Shown: positions 5,027 through 13,432 of the stretch, piece after piece | Numbering within the stretch: the first letter of the stretch is position 1 | How the letters are laid out: every line of letters begins with the position of its first letter | Source: Candidatus Zixiibacteriota bacterium | GTDB lineage: Bacteria; RBG-13-66-14; B26-G2; WVWN01 | NCBI GenBank assembly: GCA_030613505.1 | Contig: JAUWLW010000039.1 | Span: 1 to 26,740 of the forward strand | Direction of reading: 5' to 3' | Length of the DNA stretch: 26,740 nt | The notes under the pieces: generated by a model | Told to the model about the DNA's origin: nothing | The model's database searches: none | What the model saw: the letters and a program-made list of their open reading frames with translations, nothing else | Translations under genes and position numbers: made by a program

Positions 5027-7720
5027 CTACTCCGGGAAGACGCCGAAGTAATCCTCGGGCTCGCGGCGAATCCTCCTGACCAGCGCGTACAGCGGTTTGT
5101 ATATCTCCATAAATACGAGCGGCGAGGTCGAGATGGCGAGCATCAACCCCCAGTCCCGCAGCGACAGCGGCACGGTGTGGAAGATAGATTGAAAGACCGG
5201 GATATAAATAATAGCGGTATGCAACGCCATAACCGTTGCGAACGAAATAAGCAACCACCGGTTGGAGAACGGGCCAAGGGCGAAGAAAGAGCGCGTCTGG
5301 CTCCGGCAATTGAGGGCGTGGAACTTCTGGCTCAACGTCAGTACCGAGAACGCGAAGGTCCGCGCCGTCGCCAACCCCTCCTGGAAATAATAGAGTACCA
5401 GCAAATATGAACCCAAAGTCGCCGCCGCGATGACGAACCCTTGGGCTACCATCAACTTCAATTCGTGGCCGTCGAACAGGAACGCGTGCTTCGGCCGGGG
5501 CTTCCGGAGGAGCAGGCCACTCTCCGGCGGGTCTACGCCGAGCGCGAGCGCGGGCGGGCCGTCGGTGATGAGGTTGACCCATAAAATCTGGATGGGCAGG
5601 AGCGGTAGCGGCCAGCCGGCGAGCGTCGCCACGATCATGACCAGGAGTTCGGAAGCGTTGCACGACAGCAGGAAGTGGACGAACTTCTTGATATTGGCGT
5701 AGATACTCCGCCCCTCCTCCACCGCCGCGATGATGGTCGCGAAGTTGTCGTCGGTGAGGATCATGTCCGACGCCTCCTTGGAGACGTCGGTGCCGGTGAT
5801 GCCCATCGCCACGCCGATGTCGGCCTCTTTGAGAGCCGGAGCGTCGTTGACGCCGTCGCCGGTCATCGCCACCACGGCGCCGCGCGCGCGCAGCGCCCGC
5901 ACGATGCGCAGCTTGTGCTCCGGCGTTACGCGCGCCAGTACCCGCGCGTCCTCGAGCTCGTCTATCAACTCCTCGTCGCTCAGCTCGTCCAACTCGCGGC
6001 CGGTCAGTACGGTACCGGCTTCGTCGAGGATGCCGACCTCGTCGGCGATGGCCGCGGCGGTGGCGCGATGGTCGCCCGTCACCATAATGGGCGTTATGTG
6101 CGCCATCCGGCATTTGCGCACCGCCTCGTAAACCTCAGGCCGCGGCGGGTCCTCGATCGCCACGTACCCCCGGAACGTGAGGTCCCTTTCTATCTCGACC
6201 GACACCTCTACGTCGTCGGCCACCGCGCGCGTCGCGACGGCGATGACGCGCAGGCCGCGGGCCGCCAGGCCGGCGTTGGCCTGTTGAATCTCGTCGCGGC
6301 CCTGCGGCGTCAGCGGCCGCTCGCCGCCGCCGTCTCGAACCGCCGTGCACAGCTCGAGCACTATCTCCGGCGCACCCTTCACTACGGCGACGCGAGCGCC
6401 GGCGGCGGCGAACACCGCGGTCATCCTCTTGCGCTTAGAGTCGAAAGGCACCTCGGCCTGGAACTCGTAACGGGCGGCCAGCTCGCGGGCGTCTACGCCC
6501 ACGTCCAGCGCCGCCTCCACCAGCGCCGCCTCGGTGGGATTGCTGCGCTCGCCGCCGAAGGAGTAATCGCCCGTCGTCGCCGCGTAGATGAAGTCGGAGG
6601 TGCACAGGAGCGCGGTAGCGAGCAGCTCCTTTAAATCTTCGGGCGCGTCGGGCCGCACCACCTCGCGGCCGTTGACGTACGCCCGCCGCGCCGCCATTCT
6701 GTTCTCGGTCAACGTACCGGTCTTGTCGGTGCATATCACCGACGTCGAGCCCAACGTCTCCACCGACGATAGGCGCCGAACGAGCGCGTGACGCCGGACC
6801 ATGCGCTGCACGCCGATAGCGAGCGTAATCGTCACGACGGCCGGGAGGCCCTCCGGAATGGCGGCCACCGCCAGCGCCACCGCCGTCAGAAACATCTCGT
6901 GCGCCGGTAGACCACGCAGAAGGCCCGCGCCGAACATAACGCTGCACAGGATAAGCACGGCCCAGACCAAAAGCTTCCCCAACTTGGCCAGCCGCCGTTG
7001 GAGCGGCGTCTGCTCTCCTCCCACCTCTTGAACCAGCGCCGCGATGCGCCCCAGCTCGGTACCCATCCCGGTCGCGACGACCAGGCCGTCGCCGCGGCCG
7101 TACGTCACGACGGTCCCGGTATACGCCATGTTCCGCCGGTCGGCCAGCGACATGTCGTCGTCGAGCTCGAGCGCCGCCTCTTTCTCGACAGCCAAAGATT
7201 CGCCGGTAAGCGCCGCCTCGTCCACCTCGAGGTAGTGTTCCTCGACCAGGCGAAGGTCCGCCGGGACGCGGTCACCGGCCCGCAGCCGGACGAGGTCCCC
7301 CGAGACCACGTCGCGGGTATCCAACACCTTCTCGCGGCCGTCGCGCACCACGGCGGCCTTGGGCGCCGCCATCTCGCGTAACGCTTGCAGCGACTTCTCG
7401 GCCCGATATTCCTGAATGAAACCTAAGATGCCGTTGAGCATCACGATGGCGAGAATCGCCGCGGCGTCCACGTATTCGCCCAGAAGGGCCGATACGACGC
7501 ACGCGCCGATAAGGACCAGCACGAGGAAGTCGGTGAATTGCGAGAGGAATATTCTAACGCCGCGCCGGGCGCCCACCTGCGCCAGCGCGTTGGGGCCGTA
7601 GCGTCGGAGCCGGGACGCGGCTTCGTCGGCCGTAAGGCCGACGCGTGACGAGGTCCCCAGCTGCGACGCGACATCCGCCGCGGCCCGGGCGTGCCATAAC
7701 TTGTCGACGCTTTCCGCCAT
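5027..7720 (-). CDS. Ca2+-transporting P-type ATPase (type II, SERCA/PMCA-like)
   Basis: An 897-residue pump, full length for type II ATPases. In order: N-terminal cation-ATPase segment (1-60), membrane helices 1-2, actuator domain with TGES (172-175), helix 4 with AAIPEGLP (287-293), phosphorylation motif DKTGT (Asp332), nucleotide-binding KGAPE (448-452), hinge TGDGVNDAP (620-628) and the C-terminal helices. The ion-binding residues of SERCA site II are conserved: Glu290 in PEGLP, Asn688/Glu691 in SCNASE, and Asn716/Asp720 in LWVNLITDG. This supports Ca2+ export from the cytoplasm, though Mn2+ or other cations cannot be excluded. It starts 1 bp after the stop of the anchored protein upstream, so translation is probably coupled. 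Confidence 0.93.
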   Translation of the reverse strand: MAESVDKLWHARAAADVASQLGTSSRVGLTADEAASRLRRYGPNALAQVGARRGVRIFLSQFTDFLVLVLIGACVVSALLGEYVDAAAILAIVMLNGILGFIQEYRAEKSLQALREMAAPKAAVVRDGREKVLDTRDVVSGDLVRLRAGDRVPADLRLVEEHYLEVDEAALTGESLAVEKEAALELDDDMSLADRRNMAYTGTVVTYGRGDGLVVATGMGTELGRIAALVQEVGGEQTPLQRRLAKLGKLLVWAVLILCSVMFGAGLLRGLPAHEMFLTAVALAVAAIPEGLPAVVTITLAIGVQRMVRRHALVRRLSSVETLGSTSVICTDKTGTLTENRMAARRAYVNGREVVRPDAPEDLKELLATALLCTSDFIYAATTGDYSFGGERSNPTEAALVEAALDVGVDARELAARYEFQAEVPFDSKRKRMTAVFAAAGARVAVVKGAPEIVLELCTAVRDGGGERPLTPQGRDEIQQANAGLAARGLRVIAVATRAVADDVEVSVEIERDLTFRGYVAIEDPPRPEVYEAVRKCRMAHITPIMVTGDHRATAAAIADEVGILDEAGTVLTGRELDELSDEELIDELEDARVLARVTPEHKLRIVRALRARGAVVAMTGDGVNDAPALKEADIGVAMGITGTDVSKEASDMILTDDNFATIIAAVEEGRSIYANIKKFVHFLLSCNASELLVMIVATLAGWPLPLLPIQILWVNLITDGPPALALGVDPPESGLLLRKPRPKHAFLFDGHELKLMVAQGFVIAAATLGSYLLVLYYFQEGLATARTFAFSVLTLSQKFHALNCRSQTRSFFALGPFSNRWLLISFATVMALHTAIIYIPVFQSIFHTVPLSLRDWGLMLAISTSPLVFMEIYKPLYALVRRIRREPEDYFGVFPE

Positions 7721-7721
7721 C

Positions 7722-8315
7722 CTAATCGGCCGCGAACAGATGTCTAACGCCCTGCGCCAGCGACGTCAAGAAGCCGGCCCGCCGCTGCCGAGCCAATTCC
7801 AAGTACGTCTGCCGTATCTGCTCCAGCACGTCGCCCTCTTTGTCCGCCAGCGGCCGGTCGTCGCGCAACCCCTTGGGCAAGCCCGCCTCGGCGAGCAGCC
7901 GCACGGCCGTCGCCAGGCCCAGCTCCGACGTCAACGCCAGGTAATCGTCGTCCCGCAAGAGGTGTCCCCATTCCGCGACTACCTCCTTCATTCGTTCGCG
8001 ATTTGGGTTGATGACGCGTTCCGACATACTCACCTCTACGGCCAGGAACGCCTCGGCCGCGCCCTTCTTCTCCTCGGGCGAAAAAGGCGCGCTCTCGCTC
8101 GCGTACGTCGACATCAAGCGGTCCTCTACTTCGCCCGCCTTGGCCCGGGCCGCGGCGTTCTCGCTCAGCAGCGCTTGGAGCGGCCCGTACGCCTTGCTCA
8201 GCGCCGCCTCCAACCCGCGGCGCCGGCTGGCGACGGCCAAAACGACCGCCATCACGGCCAGCCCGAAAAGCGTTCCCACGCAGAAATATCCCAGCGTCGC
8301 AAACATGCTTCCCAT
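7722..8315 (-). CDS. Membrane-anchored protein of unknown function, coupled to the Ca2+ pump
   Basis: A 197-residue protein from ATG 8315; the GTG one codon upstream is less well placed relative to GGGGAG (8322-8327). It has one N-terminal helix (about residues 4-28, MFATLGYFCVGTLFGLAVMAVVLAVA), a basic RRR stop-transfer, then a soluble Ala/Leu/Glu-rich, mostly helical domain with probable coiled-coil (about 33-70). It includes the segment VSMSERVINPNRERMKEVVAEW. I do not recognise a family. The single-bp spacing to the ATPase gene suggests the two are made together and could interact, but that is inference from context only. Confidence 0.75.
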   Translation of the reverse strand: MGSMFATLGYFCVGTLFGLAVMAVVLAVASRRRGLEAALSKAYGPLQALLSENAAARAKAGEVEDRLMSTYASESAPFSPEEKKGAAEAFLAVEVSMSERVINPNRERMKEVVAEWGHLLRDDDYLALTSELGLATAVRLLAEAGLPKGLRDDRPLADKEGDVLEQIRQTYLELARQRRAGFLTSLAQGVRHLFAAD

Positions 8316-8321
8316 CACGTT

Positions 8322-8327
8322 CTCCCC
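8322..8327 (-). promoter_or_regulatory. Ribosome binding site selecting ATG 8315
   Basis: GGGGAG on the minus strand lies 6 bp before ATG 8315 and only 3 bp before the alternative GTG at 8318, which favours the ATG. Confidence 0.6.
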
Positions 8328-8337
8328 GGTTAAAGCG

Positions 8338-10533
8338 CTACCGTCCTTCGGCCGCGCGCGGCGCCGCCGCCAACGCCGCCATAACGGCCGCCGCCAACGC
8401 GACCACCGCCATCGCGGCCTTGCCGATGCCCAACGCCGGTACCAAAATTACGGCCGTAACCACCGCGCCCGCCGCACCCCCCAGCATGTCGGTCCCGTAG
8501 AGCACGCCCGCGCCCCGCTCCCCCCACGCTCGGAGCGCCACGACGAACTGCGCGCCGCCGCAAAGACCGGCGGCGAAGGCCAAGGCACCGAAGACGACGT
8601 GCAGAATGACCGCCGGCGCCGCGGGCCAGCGCGAGAGCAGGTGAAGCGCCGGCGGCACCGCCAACGCTACCATCGCCGCGAACGCCATTATGTCGATCAG
8701 TCGCTGCGGGTACGTCCCGGCCTCCGCCGGCCGCGGTAGCAACCCGCCCGCCGCTAGGCCCGCCATAAAAGCCCCCACTATCAGCGCCAACTCCAGATAT
8801 GCCGAGCCGTACATTACCTGGAAGCCGAATATAATCAGCACCTCGAGCGAAATCTCTACGAAGCCCTGCGCCGCGACGGCGAGCGCCACCGCCGGCCTGC
8901 CCGCCAGCCGCCGCCGCCATATAAACCACGGCGCCGCGAGGGCCGCAGCGAACGCGATAATATACCATAACCGCAGCCCCCTTGCGGCCGTTAATACGCG
9001 CCGTCCCCCGCCGCCCACCCTCGACGCCCACCCCCCCCGGCCGTAGTAAAGCGCTTTGGGTTTCAAATCGGTATTTACGTCGGCCGCCAGACTCGTCGCA
9101 CCCGCCGCGGCGTCGACGCGGTCAACCGTAAGCGCGTAACGGAAATAAGTCTCGGTCAGATAATTATTTTGGATATCGTAACGGCGCAGCGCCCGCACGT
9201 ACGCGCCGGCCGAAGCGTCTATGGGCGCGTCGGAGGCCAAGAACGTGAAGCGCTCGCCGGGTAGGTACGCGACGTGCGGGAAGGCCGCGGCCGCGGTCCT
9301 GCGATTCGAGCTCAGGAACTCCGCCAGGTCGGGGGGATAGTAATTCGCCGCGCCGGGCGCGCTAAAGGCCATTAGGCCGCCGGGCGTGAGCAACCGCCGA
9401 ACGTCCTCGAAAAACTCGACCGTAAAGTAACGGTTGACCTGAGCCGATACCGGCGTCGGCATCGCGACGACGACGACGTCCGCCCGTTCGCCGCGCGAGG
9501 CGGCGCGCCGCGCCCACAACCGCCCGTCGCCGGCTACGAACGTCACGCCGGGGAGCGCGTCGACGCCCGGGTAGAACGTCGCCGCCGCGGCCTCCACCAA
9601 CGCCGCGTCCAATTCTATGTATATGACTTCCTGGACGTCCGGGAACTTCGCGAACTCGGCCAGCGCGCCGGTCAGGCCGCCGCCGAAGAGGACCACGCGC
9701 CGCGCCTCCGGGCGAAGCAACATCGCCGGCTGGGCCGTCTCCTCCGCCGCCAACCGGTCGGGGTAAGACGCGACCAATAGACCGTTCTCATATAGGGAAT
9801 ACTGGTCCGCGCGCTTCACCGCCACCACCGCGCCGTACGGCGAGTTGCGGTAATCCAACACCTTTTCGCCGGGGAAAGAACGGCTGAAAAACCAGCGCTC
9901 CAACAAAGGGGCGCGAAACGCCGCAACGCCGCAAGCCGCGGCCAGCGTCAGCAAAAGAGCGACCGCCGCGCCGACGCGTGCGCCTCGAGGCCGTGCCACC
10001 GCCGCCGACGCCGCGCCGGCCGCGCACGCGAAAACGAGGACGCCCACGGTCAGCGGCGAGAACCAACGGTATAATATCGTAATGAATAGGAGGCCGGCGA
10101 CGCACGAGCCCGCGGCCTCGGCGACGTACACCACGCGGGCCTTGCCGGCCGCGGCCGCCACGAGCGCGAACGTCGCGCCGGCGAAGAAGGCCGCCGGCCC
10201 CGCCGCGGCGAAGGCGAAGGCAAACCCCCGCAACCAACCCACCACTTCGCCCGGCGCCGCCCCCAATAGCGCCCGTCCGCCCCACGTGAGCCACAGGCCG
10301 AACAGGTAGGCCGCGGCGAGGGCCGCGAACGACAGCGCCGCTGCGAGCCACGAGGGCCGACGCAGCCGACTCGCCGCCAGGCTGCCGAGGCCGCCCGCGG
10401 CCAGCCACGCGCAAAGGGTTAAACCGACGGCGACTTCGTTGCCGCCGGTGAGCGACAAGTACTCGCGCAACAGCTCGAGTTGGGCGACGACGGCCGCGGC
10501 GCCCAAACAAAACGCGAAGACGATAGTCGCCAT
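8338..10533 (-). CDS. Membrane-embedded spermidine-synthase-like protein (fused MFS/spermidine synthase type)
   Basis: A 731-residue protein with an N-terminal block of about six to seven helices (1-205), a soluble class I methyltransferase-fold domain of the spermidine synthase family (about 220-440) and a second helix block (about 490-731). The soluble part has the family landmarks SPYGAVVAVKR (231-241), LYENG, the nucleotide-binding VLFGGGLTG (281-289), the acidic YIELDA (305-310), GDGR (335-338) and QVNRYFTVEFF (365-375). The Asp of the usual catalytic D-x-x-D-P or LPDP region is replaced: AMPTP, Thr360. The usual His before the glycine loop also reads Gln (EETAQPAML). Classical polyamine synthesis is therefore doubtful, and the real substrate may be membrane-associated. 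The gene sits 19 bp upstream of the anchored protein. Confidence 0.82.
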   Translation of the reverse strand: MATIVFAFCLGAAAVVAQLELLREYLSLTGGNEVAVGLTLCAWLAAGGLGSLAASRLRRPSWLAAALSFAALAAAYLFGLWLTWGGRALLGAAPGEVVGWLRGFAFAFAAAGPAAFFAGATFALVAAAAGKARVVYVAEAAGSCVAGLLFITILYRWFSPLTVGVLVFACAAGAASAAVARPRGARVGAAVALLLTLAAACGVAAFRAPLLERWFFSRSFPGEKVLDYRNSPYGAVVAVKRADQYSLYENGLLVASYPDRLAAEETAQPAMLLRPEARRVVLFGGGLTGALAEFAKFPDVQEVIYIELDAALVEAAAATFYPGVDALPGVTFVAGDGRLWARRAASRGERADVVVVAMPTPVSAQVNRYFTVEFFEDVRRLLTPGGLMAFSAPGAANYYPPDLAEFLSSNRRTAAAAFPHVAYLPGERFTFLASDAPIDASAGAYVRALRRYDIQNNYLTETYFRYALTVDRVDAAAGATSLAADVNTDLKPKALYYGRGGWASRVGGGGRRVLTAARGLRLWYIIAFAAALAAPWFIWRRRLAGRPAVALAVAAQGFVEISLEVLIIFGFQVMYGSAYLELALIVGAFMAGLAAGGLLPRPAEAGTYPQRLIDIMAFAAMVALAVPPALHLLSRWPAAPAVILHVVFGALAFAAGLCGGAQFVVALRAWGERGAGVLYGTDMLGGAAGAVVTAVILVPALGIGKAAMAVVALAAAVMAALAAAPRAAEGR

Positions 10534-10578
10534 ATAAGGGTAAAAAAGCCGGCGGAGAATACCGCCGGGCGCTCAGGC

Positions 10579-10881
10579 CTAACCGGCGCCGGCGACGACG
10601 CGCACGAGCCAGGGTAAGACGAGGGCGCGCAGGGCCCACAGCGCCGCCAGTACGACCAGCGGCGAGATGTCGATGCCGCCGAGGTTGAGGCGCAACCGAT
10701 AATGTATGAAATCGCGCACCGAGGATAGCACCGGGTCCGTGACGGCGTAAAGGAACCTGACGATGGGATTGCGGGGGCTGGGCCTGAACCACGACATGAT
10801 AGCCCGAGCGACGATGACGAGCATGTACATGCCGATGGCTCGGTCGAGTATTGACAGCGCTAAAACCAGTACGTTGCTCAT
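10579..10881 (-). CDS. YggT family membrane protein
   Basis: A 100-residue protein with the YggT pattern: a first hydrophobic segment (LALSILDRAIGMYMLVIVARAIMSWF), the loop RPSPRNPIVRFLYAVTDPVLSSVR, then GGIDISPLVVLAALWALR. The W-F-x-P...NP...TDP and D-x-SP motifs are characteristic. YggT proteins are inner-membrane proteins linked to osmotic tolerance and cell-division neighbourhoods in other bacteria; the exact function is not established. It begins 5 bp after the sugar-kinase stop with a weak ribosome binding site, so translational coupling is likely. Confidence 0.88.
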   Translation of the reverse strand: MSNVLVLALSILDRAIGMYMLVIVARAIMSWFRPSPRNPIVRFLYAVTDPVLSSVRDFIHYRLRLNLGGIDISPLVVLAALWALRALVLPWLVRVVAGAG

Positions 10882-10886
10882 ATTAT

Positions 10887-11786
10887 TTAAAACCGGGTCA
10901 TATCACCCAAGCGCTCGAGGCGCTCCTCCACCTCGTCGCGGGTCAACTTCGCCAGCCGGCTTATCCCCAACCCCTCGACGGCGAAGGAGGCCACCGTAGC
11001 GCCGTAGGCCACGGCGCGGCAGAGGTTAGCGGGAGACGTATCGTCGGACGCGGCAAGGTAGCCGAGGAAGCCGCCGGCGAAGCTGTCGCCCGCGCCCGTC
11101 GGGTCGGCGACTTCGCGCAAGGGGAACGCCGGTAACACGAACTCGAAATCGCGGGCCATAAGTACGGCGCCGTGCTCGCCCTTCTTGGCCAGCACGTACC
11201 GAGGTCCCAACTCCAGGAGACGCGTCATCGCGGCGAGCAAATTGGCCTCGCCCCCCAACATCTTCGCCTCGGCGTCGTTGACGACGAGGACGTCGGCCCG
11301 AGCGATCACCTCAGCCAAATCGTCGCGCTGCCGGTCTATCCAGTAATTCATCGTATCGACGGCGACGAATTTGGGACCGTTGAGCTGCTCCAATACGGCG
11401 AGCTGCAGCAGCGGGTCGATGTTGCCGAGGGCCACGTACGGGTGGTCGCGGCAGCTCTCCGGCACTACCGGCCGGAACTCGTCGAAAACGCCGAGTTCGG
11501 TCTTCTCGGTTATAGCGACGTTGACGTCGTCCTCGTAGCGGCCGCACCACCGAAAGGTCCGGCCCGCGCGGCGCTCCAGGCCGGCGCAATCGACGCCGCG
11601 TTCGACGAAGATTTGAAACGCCTCCTCGGGAAAATCGTCGCCTACCACCGCGACGACGGCCACCGGCGCGAACAGCGAGGCCGCGAGCGAAAAGTAGGTC
11701 GCCGAACCGCCCAGCCCCTCGTCGACGCTGCCGCCGGGGGCTTTTACGGTATCCAACGCGACGGACCCTACGGCCAATATGCTCAT
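10887..11786 (-). CDS. PfkB family carbohydrate/nucleoside kinase
   Basis: A 299-residue kinase of normal PfkB (ribokinase) length. It has an N-terminal substrate-binding region with GLGGSATYFSLAAS (24-37), a central Rossmann-like core, the motif VVNDAEAKML (168-177), and PfkB signature 2 DPTGAGDSFAGGF (228-240), in which Asp234 is the expected catalytic base. The substrate cannot be read from sequence: ribokinase, adenosine-kinase-like or fructokinase activities are all possible. It is the first gene of the eight-gene minus-strand run and diverges from the amidohydrolase. No Shine-Dalgarno sequence is evident before ATG 11786. Confidence 0.88.
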   Translation of the reverse strand: MSILAVGSVALDTVKAPGGSVDEGLGGSATYFSLAASLFAPVAVVAVVGDDFPEEAFQIFVERGVDCAGLERRAGRTFRWCGRYEDDVNVAITEKTELGVFDEFRPVVPESCRDHPYVALGNIDPLLQLAVLEQLNGPKFVAVDTMNYWIDRQRDDLAEVIARADVLVVNDAEAKMLGGEANLLAAMTRLLELGPRYVLAKKGEHGAVLMARDFEFVLPAFPLREVADPTGAGDSFAGGFLGYLAASDDTSPANLCRAVAYGATVASFAVEGLGISRLAKLTRDEVEERLERLGDMTRF

Positions 11787-11811
11787 ATAATTTACGACAA
11801 ACGATAACGCT

Positions 11812-11839
11812 TCGACACTTACCCTATTTTGATTATAAT
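11812..11839 (+). promoter_or_regulatory. Sigma-70-type promoter for the amidohydrolase gene
   Basis: TCGACA (11812-11817), a 16-bp spacer and perfect TATAAT (11834-11839). The -10 lies in a palindromic ATTATAAT, so it also reads TATAAT on the minus strand. It is 48 bp upstream of ATG 11888. Confidence 0.7.
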
Positions 11840-11867
11840 GCTATCATAGAGTTACTGGTGGTGTCAA
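11839..11867 (-). promoter_or_regulatory. Candidate divergent promoter for the minus-strand run
   Basis: On the minus strand a consensus TTGACA (11862-11867) is followed 18 bp later by a weak TAGCAT (about 11838-11843). The palindromic TATAAT lies 24 bp away, too far for normal spacing. It would serve the PfkB-first operon; confidence in the -10 is low. Confidence 0.4.
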
Positions 11868-11887
11868 CGGCTCGCGCCGGAGTCGGC

Positions 11888-13432
11888 ATGGAAGCGGACA
11901 AGATATTCAAAGCCAAGGCTATCGTAACGGCGCCGGGCGCACCCGACGCGTACTCTCTGGCCGTAAAAAAAGGCCGCGTCGTAGCGACCGACGTCGAAGG
12001 ACGGGAAGATTTCGCTCGAGCCGGCGTGCCGGTAGTCGACTTCGGCGACGCCGTCGCACTGCCCGGGTTGTGGGACGCCCACGTGCACCTGTTGTCGACC
12101 GGCCTCGCGCTCCGCGAGGTGAACCTGAGCGGCGCCCGCCGCCTGGCCGACGTTCTCGAGCTCGTGCGCGACGCCGCCCCGAGTGCCGGCGAAATCTTAA
12201 TGTGCGCCGGCCTCGACGACAGCCGCCTGGCCGAAGGGCGACTACCGACCGGCGCCGAGCTCGACGTCGCGTCGCCGACCAAACCCGTGGCCGTAACGCG
12301 CGTGGACTATCACACGTTGGTCGTAAACGCCGCGGCCCGGCGGCGTTTCGGCCTCGACCCCTCCTGGCCGGGCGTGGAATTGGATGCCGACGGCCGGCCC
12401 ACCGGCGTCCTGCGCGGCCGGGCGAACGAGCTGGCGCGCGCGAAGATCCACGGCCGGCTCGAGTCGGCGACGAAAACCGCGGCCTACCGCGACGCCGCCG
12501 CGCTCGCGGCGGCCCGCGGCGTCGTAGCCCTTTGCGCGCTCGAGGGGGGCCAAATTGCCGGCGATGAAGACGTACGAATCCTTTTGGAATGTCGCGAGCG
12601 GCTGCCGGTGGAGACGTTCATCTTTCCCCAGATTACTTCGGCCACAACGGCGCGAGAGTTGGCCCTGCCGCGGCTGGGCGGCTGCTTGCTGGTGGACGGC
12701 TCTATCGGCTCGTGGACCGCGGCGCTGAGCGAACCCTACGCCGATAAGGCCACGACGCGGGGCGAGCTATACTTCGCCGACGACGACCTCAACGCGCTCG
12801 TTATGACGGCGCACGCCGCCGGCCTCCAGGTCGCCCTCCACGCCATAGGCGACCGCGCCGTGTCGCAAGTGCTGGACGCGTACGGCGTCGCGGCCTACGA
12901 ACACCCGCGCGACGACTGCCGTCACCGCGTCGAACACGCCGAACTCATATCCAACCGCGACCTTAAAAGAGCGGCCGATCTCGGCGCCATCCTATCCGTG
13001 CAGCCGGCGTTCGAATGGTTGTGGGGCGGCCCGGGCAAGCTGTACGAAACGCGGCTGGGCGAGCGGCGCCGCCGCACCAACCGGCTGCGGTCGGCGCTGC
13101 GGGCGGGCGTCGCGCTGGCGGGCGGTTCCGATTCTAACATTACCCCTATAAATCCCCTCTTGGGAATCGCCGCGGCGACCAGCCACCCCACCGAAGAAGA
13201 GCGCCTGTCTTTCGACGACGCGCTGGCTATGTTCACCATCGGCGCCGCGGCCTCCGTATTCGCGGAAGACGACTGGGGGACGCTGTCGCCGGGCAAGTGG
13301 GCCTCGTTCACCGTCGTGGCGCAGGACCCGCGCCGCCTCGCCGCCGCGGAACTGGCGGACGCGGAGGTCGTCGCCACGGTAGTTAAGGGGGAGTTTACGT
13401 ATAAAAAGGACGAGGAGGGCGCCGACCTATAA
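11888..13432 (+). CDS. YtcJ-like metal-dependent amidohydrolase
   Basis: A 514-residue protein from ATG 11888, which has GGAG at 11879-11882 (5 bp gap); the open frame extends to 11858. It has the composite TIM-barrel layout of the amidohydrolase superfamily (Amidohydro_3/YtcJ group): an N-terminal beta-sandwich strand region, metal-binding DAHVHL (His65, His67), a barrel His in VALHAIGDRAV (His318), His350 in RHRVEHAEL, catalytic Asp415 in GGSDSNITPINP, and a C-terminal sandwich strand (LSPGKWASFTVV). Family members hydrolyse exocyclic or N-acyl amide bonds of small molecules, but the substrate here is unknown. It is cytoplasmic, as no signal peptide is visible. It overlaps the convergent glycosyltransferase gene by 6 bp tail to tail. 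Confidence 0.88.
   Translation: MEADKIFKAKAIVTAPGAPDAYSLAVKKGRVVATDVEGREDFARAGVPVVDFGDAVALPGLWDAHVHLLSTGLALREVNLSGARRLADVLELVRDAAPSAGEILMCAGLDDSRLAEGRLPTGAELDVASPTKPVAVTRVDYHTLVVNAAARRRFGLDPSWPGVELDADGRPTGVLRGRANELARAKIHGRLESATKTAAYRDAAALAAARGVVALCALEGGQIAGDEDVRILLECRERLPVETFIFPQITSATTARELALPRLGGCLLVDGSIGSWTAALSEPYADKATTRGELYFADDDLNALVMTAHAAGLQVALHAIGDRAVSQVLDAYGVAAYEHPRDDCRHRVEHAELISNRDLKRAADLGAILSVQPAFEWLWGGPGKLYETRLGERRRRTNRLRSALRAGVALAGGSDSNITPINPLLGIAAATSHPTEEERLSFDDALAMFTIGAAASVFAEDDWGTLSPGKWASFTVVAQDPRRLAAAELADAEVVATVVKGEFTYKKDEEGADL

Noticed and set aside
13427-13432. Tail-to-tail overlap of amidohydrolase and GT4 genes
   Set aside because: A 6-bp convergent overlap is common in compact genomes and does not suggest error or novelty.
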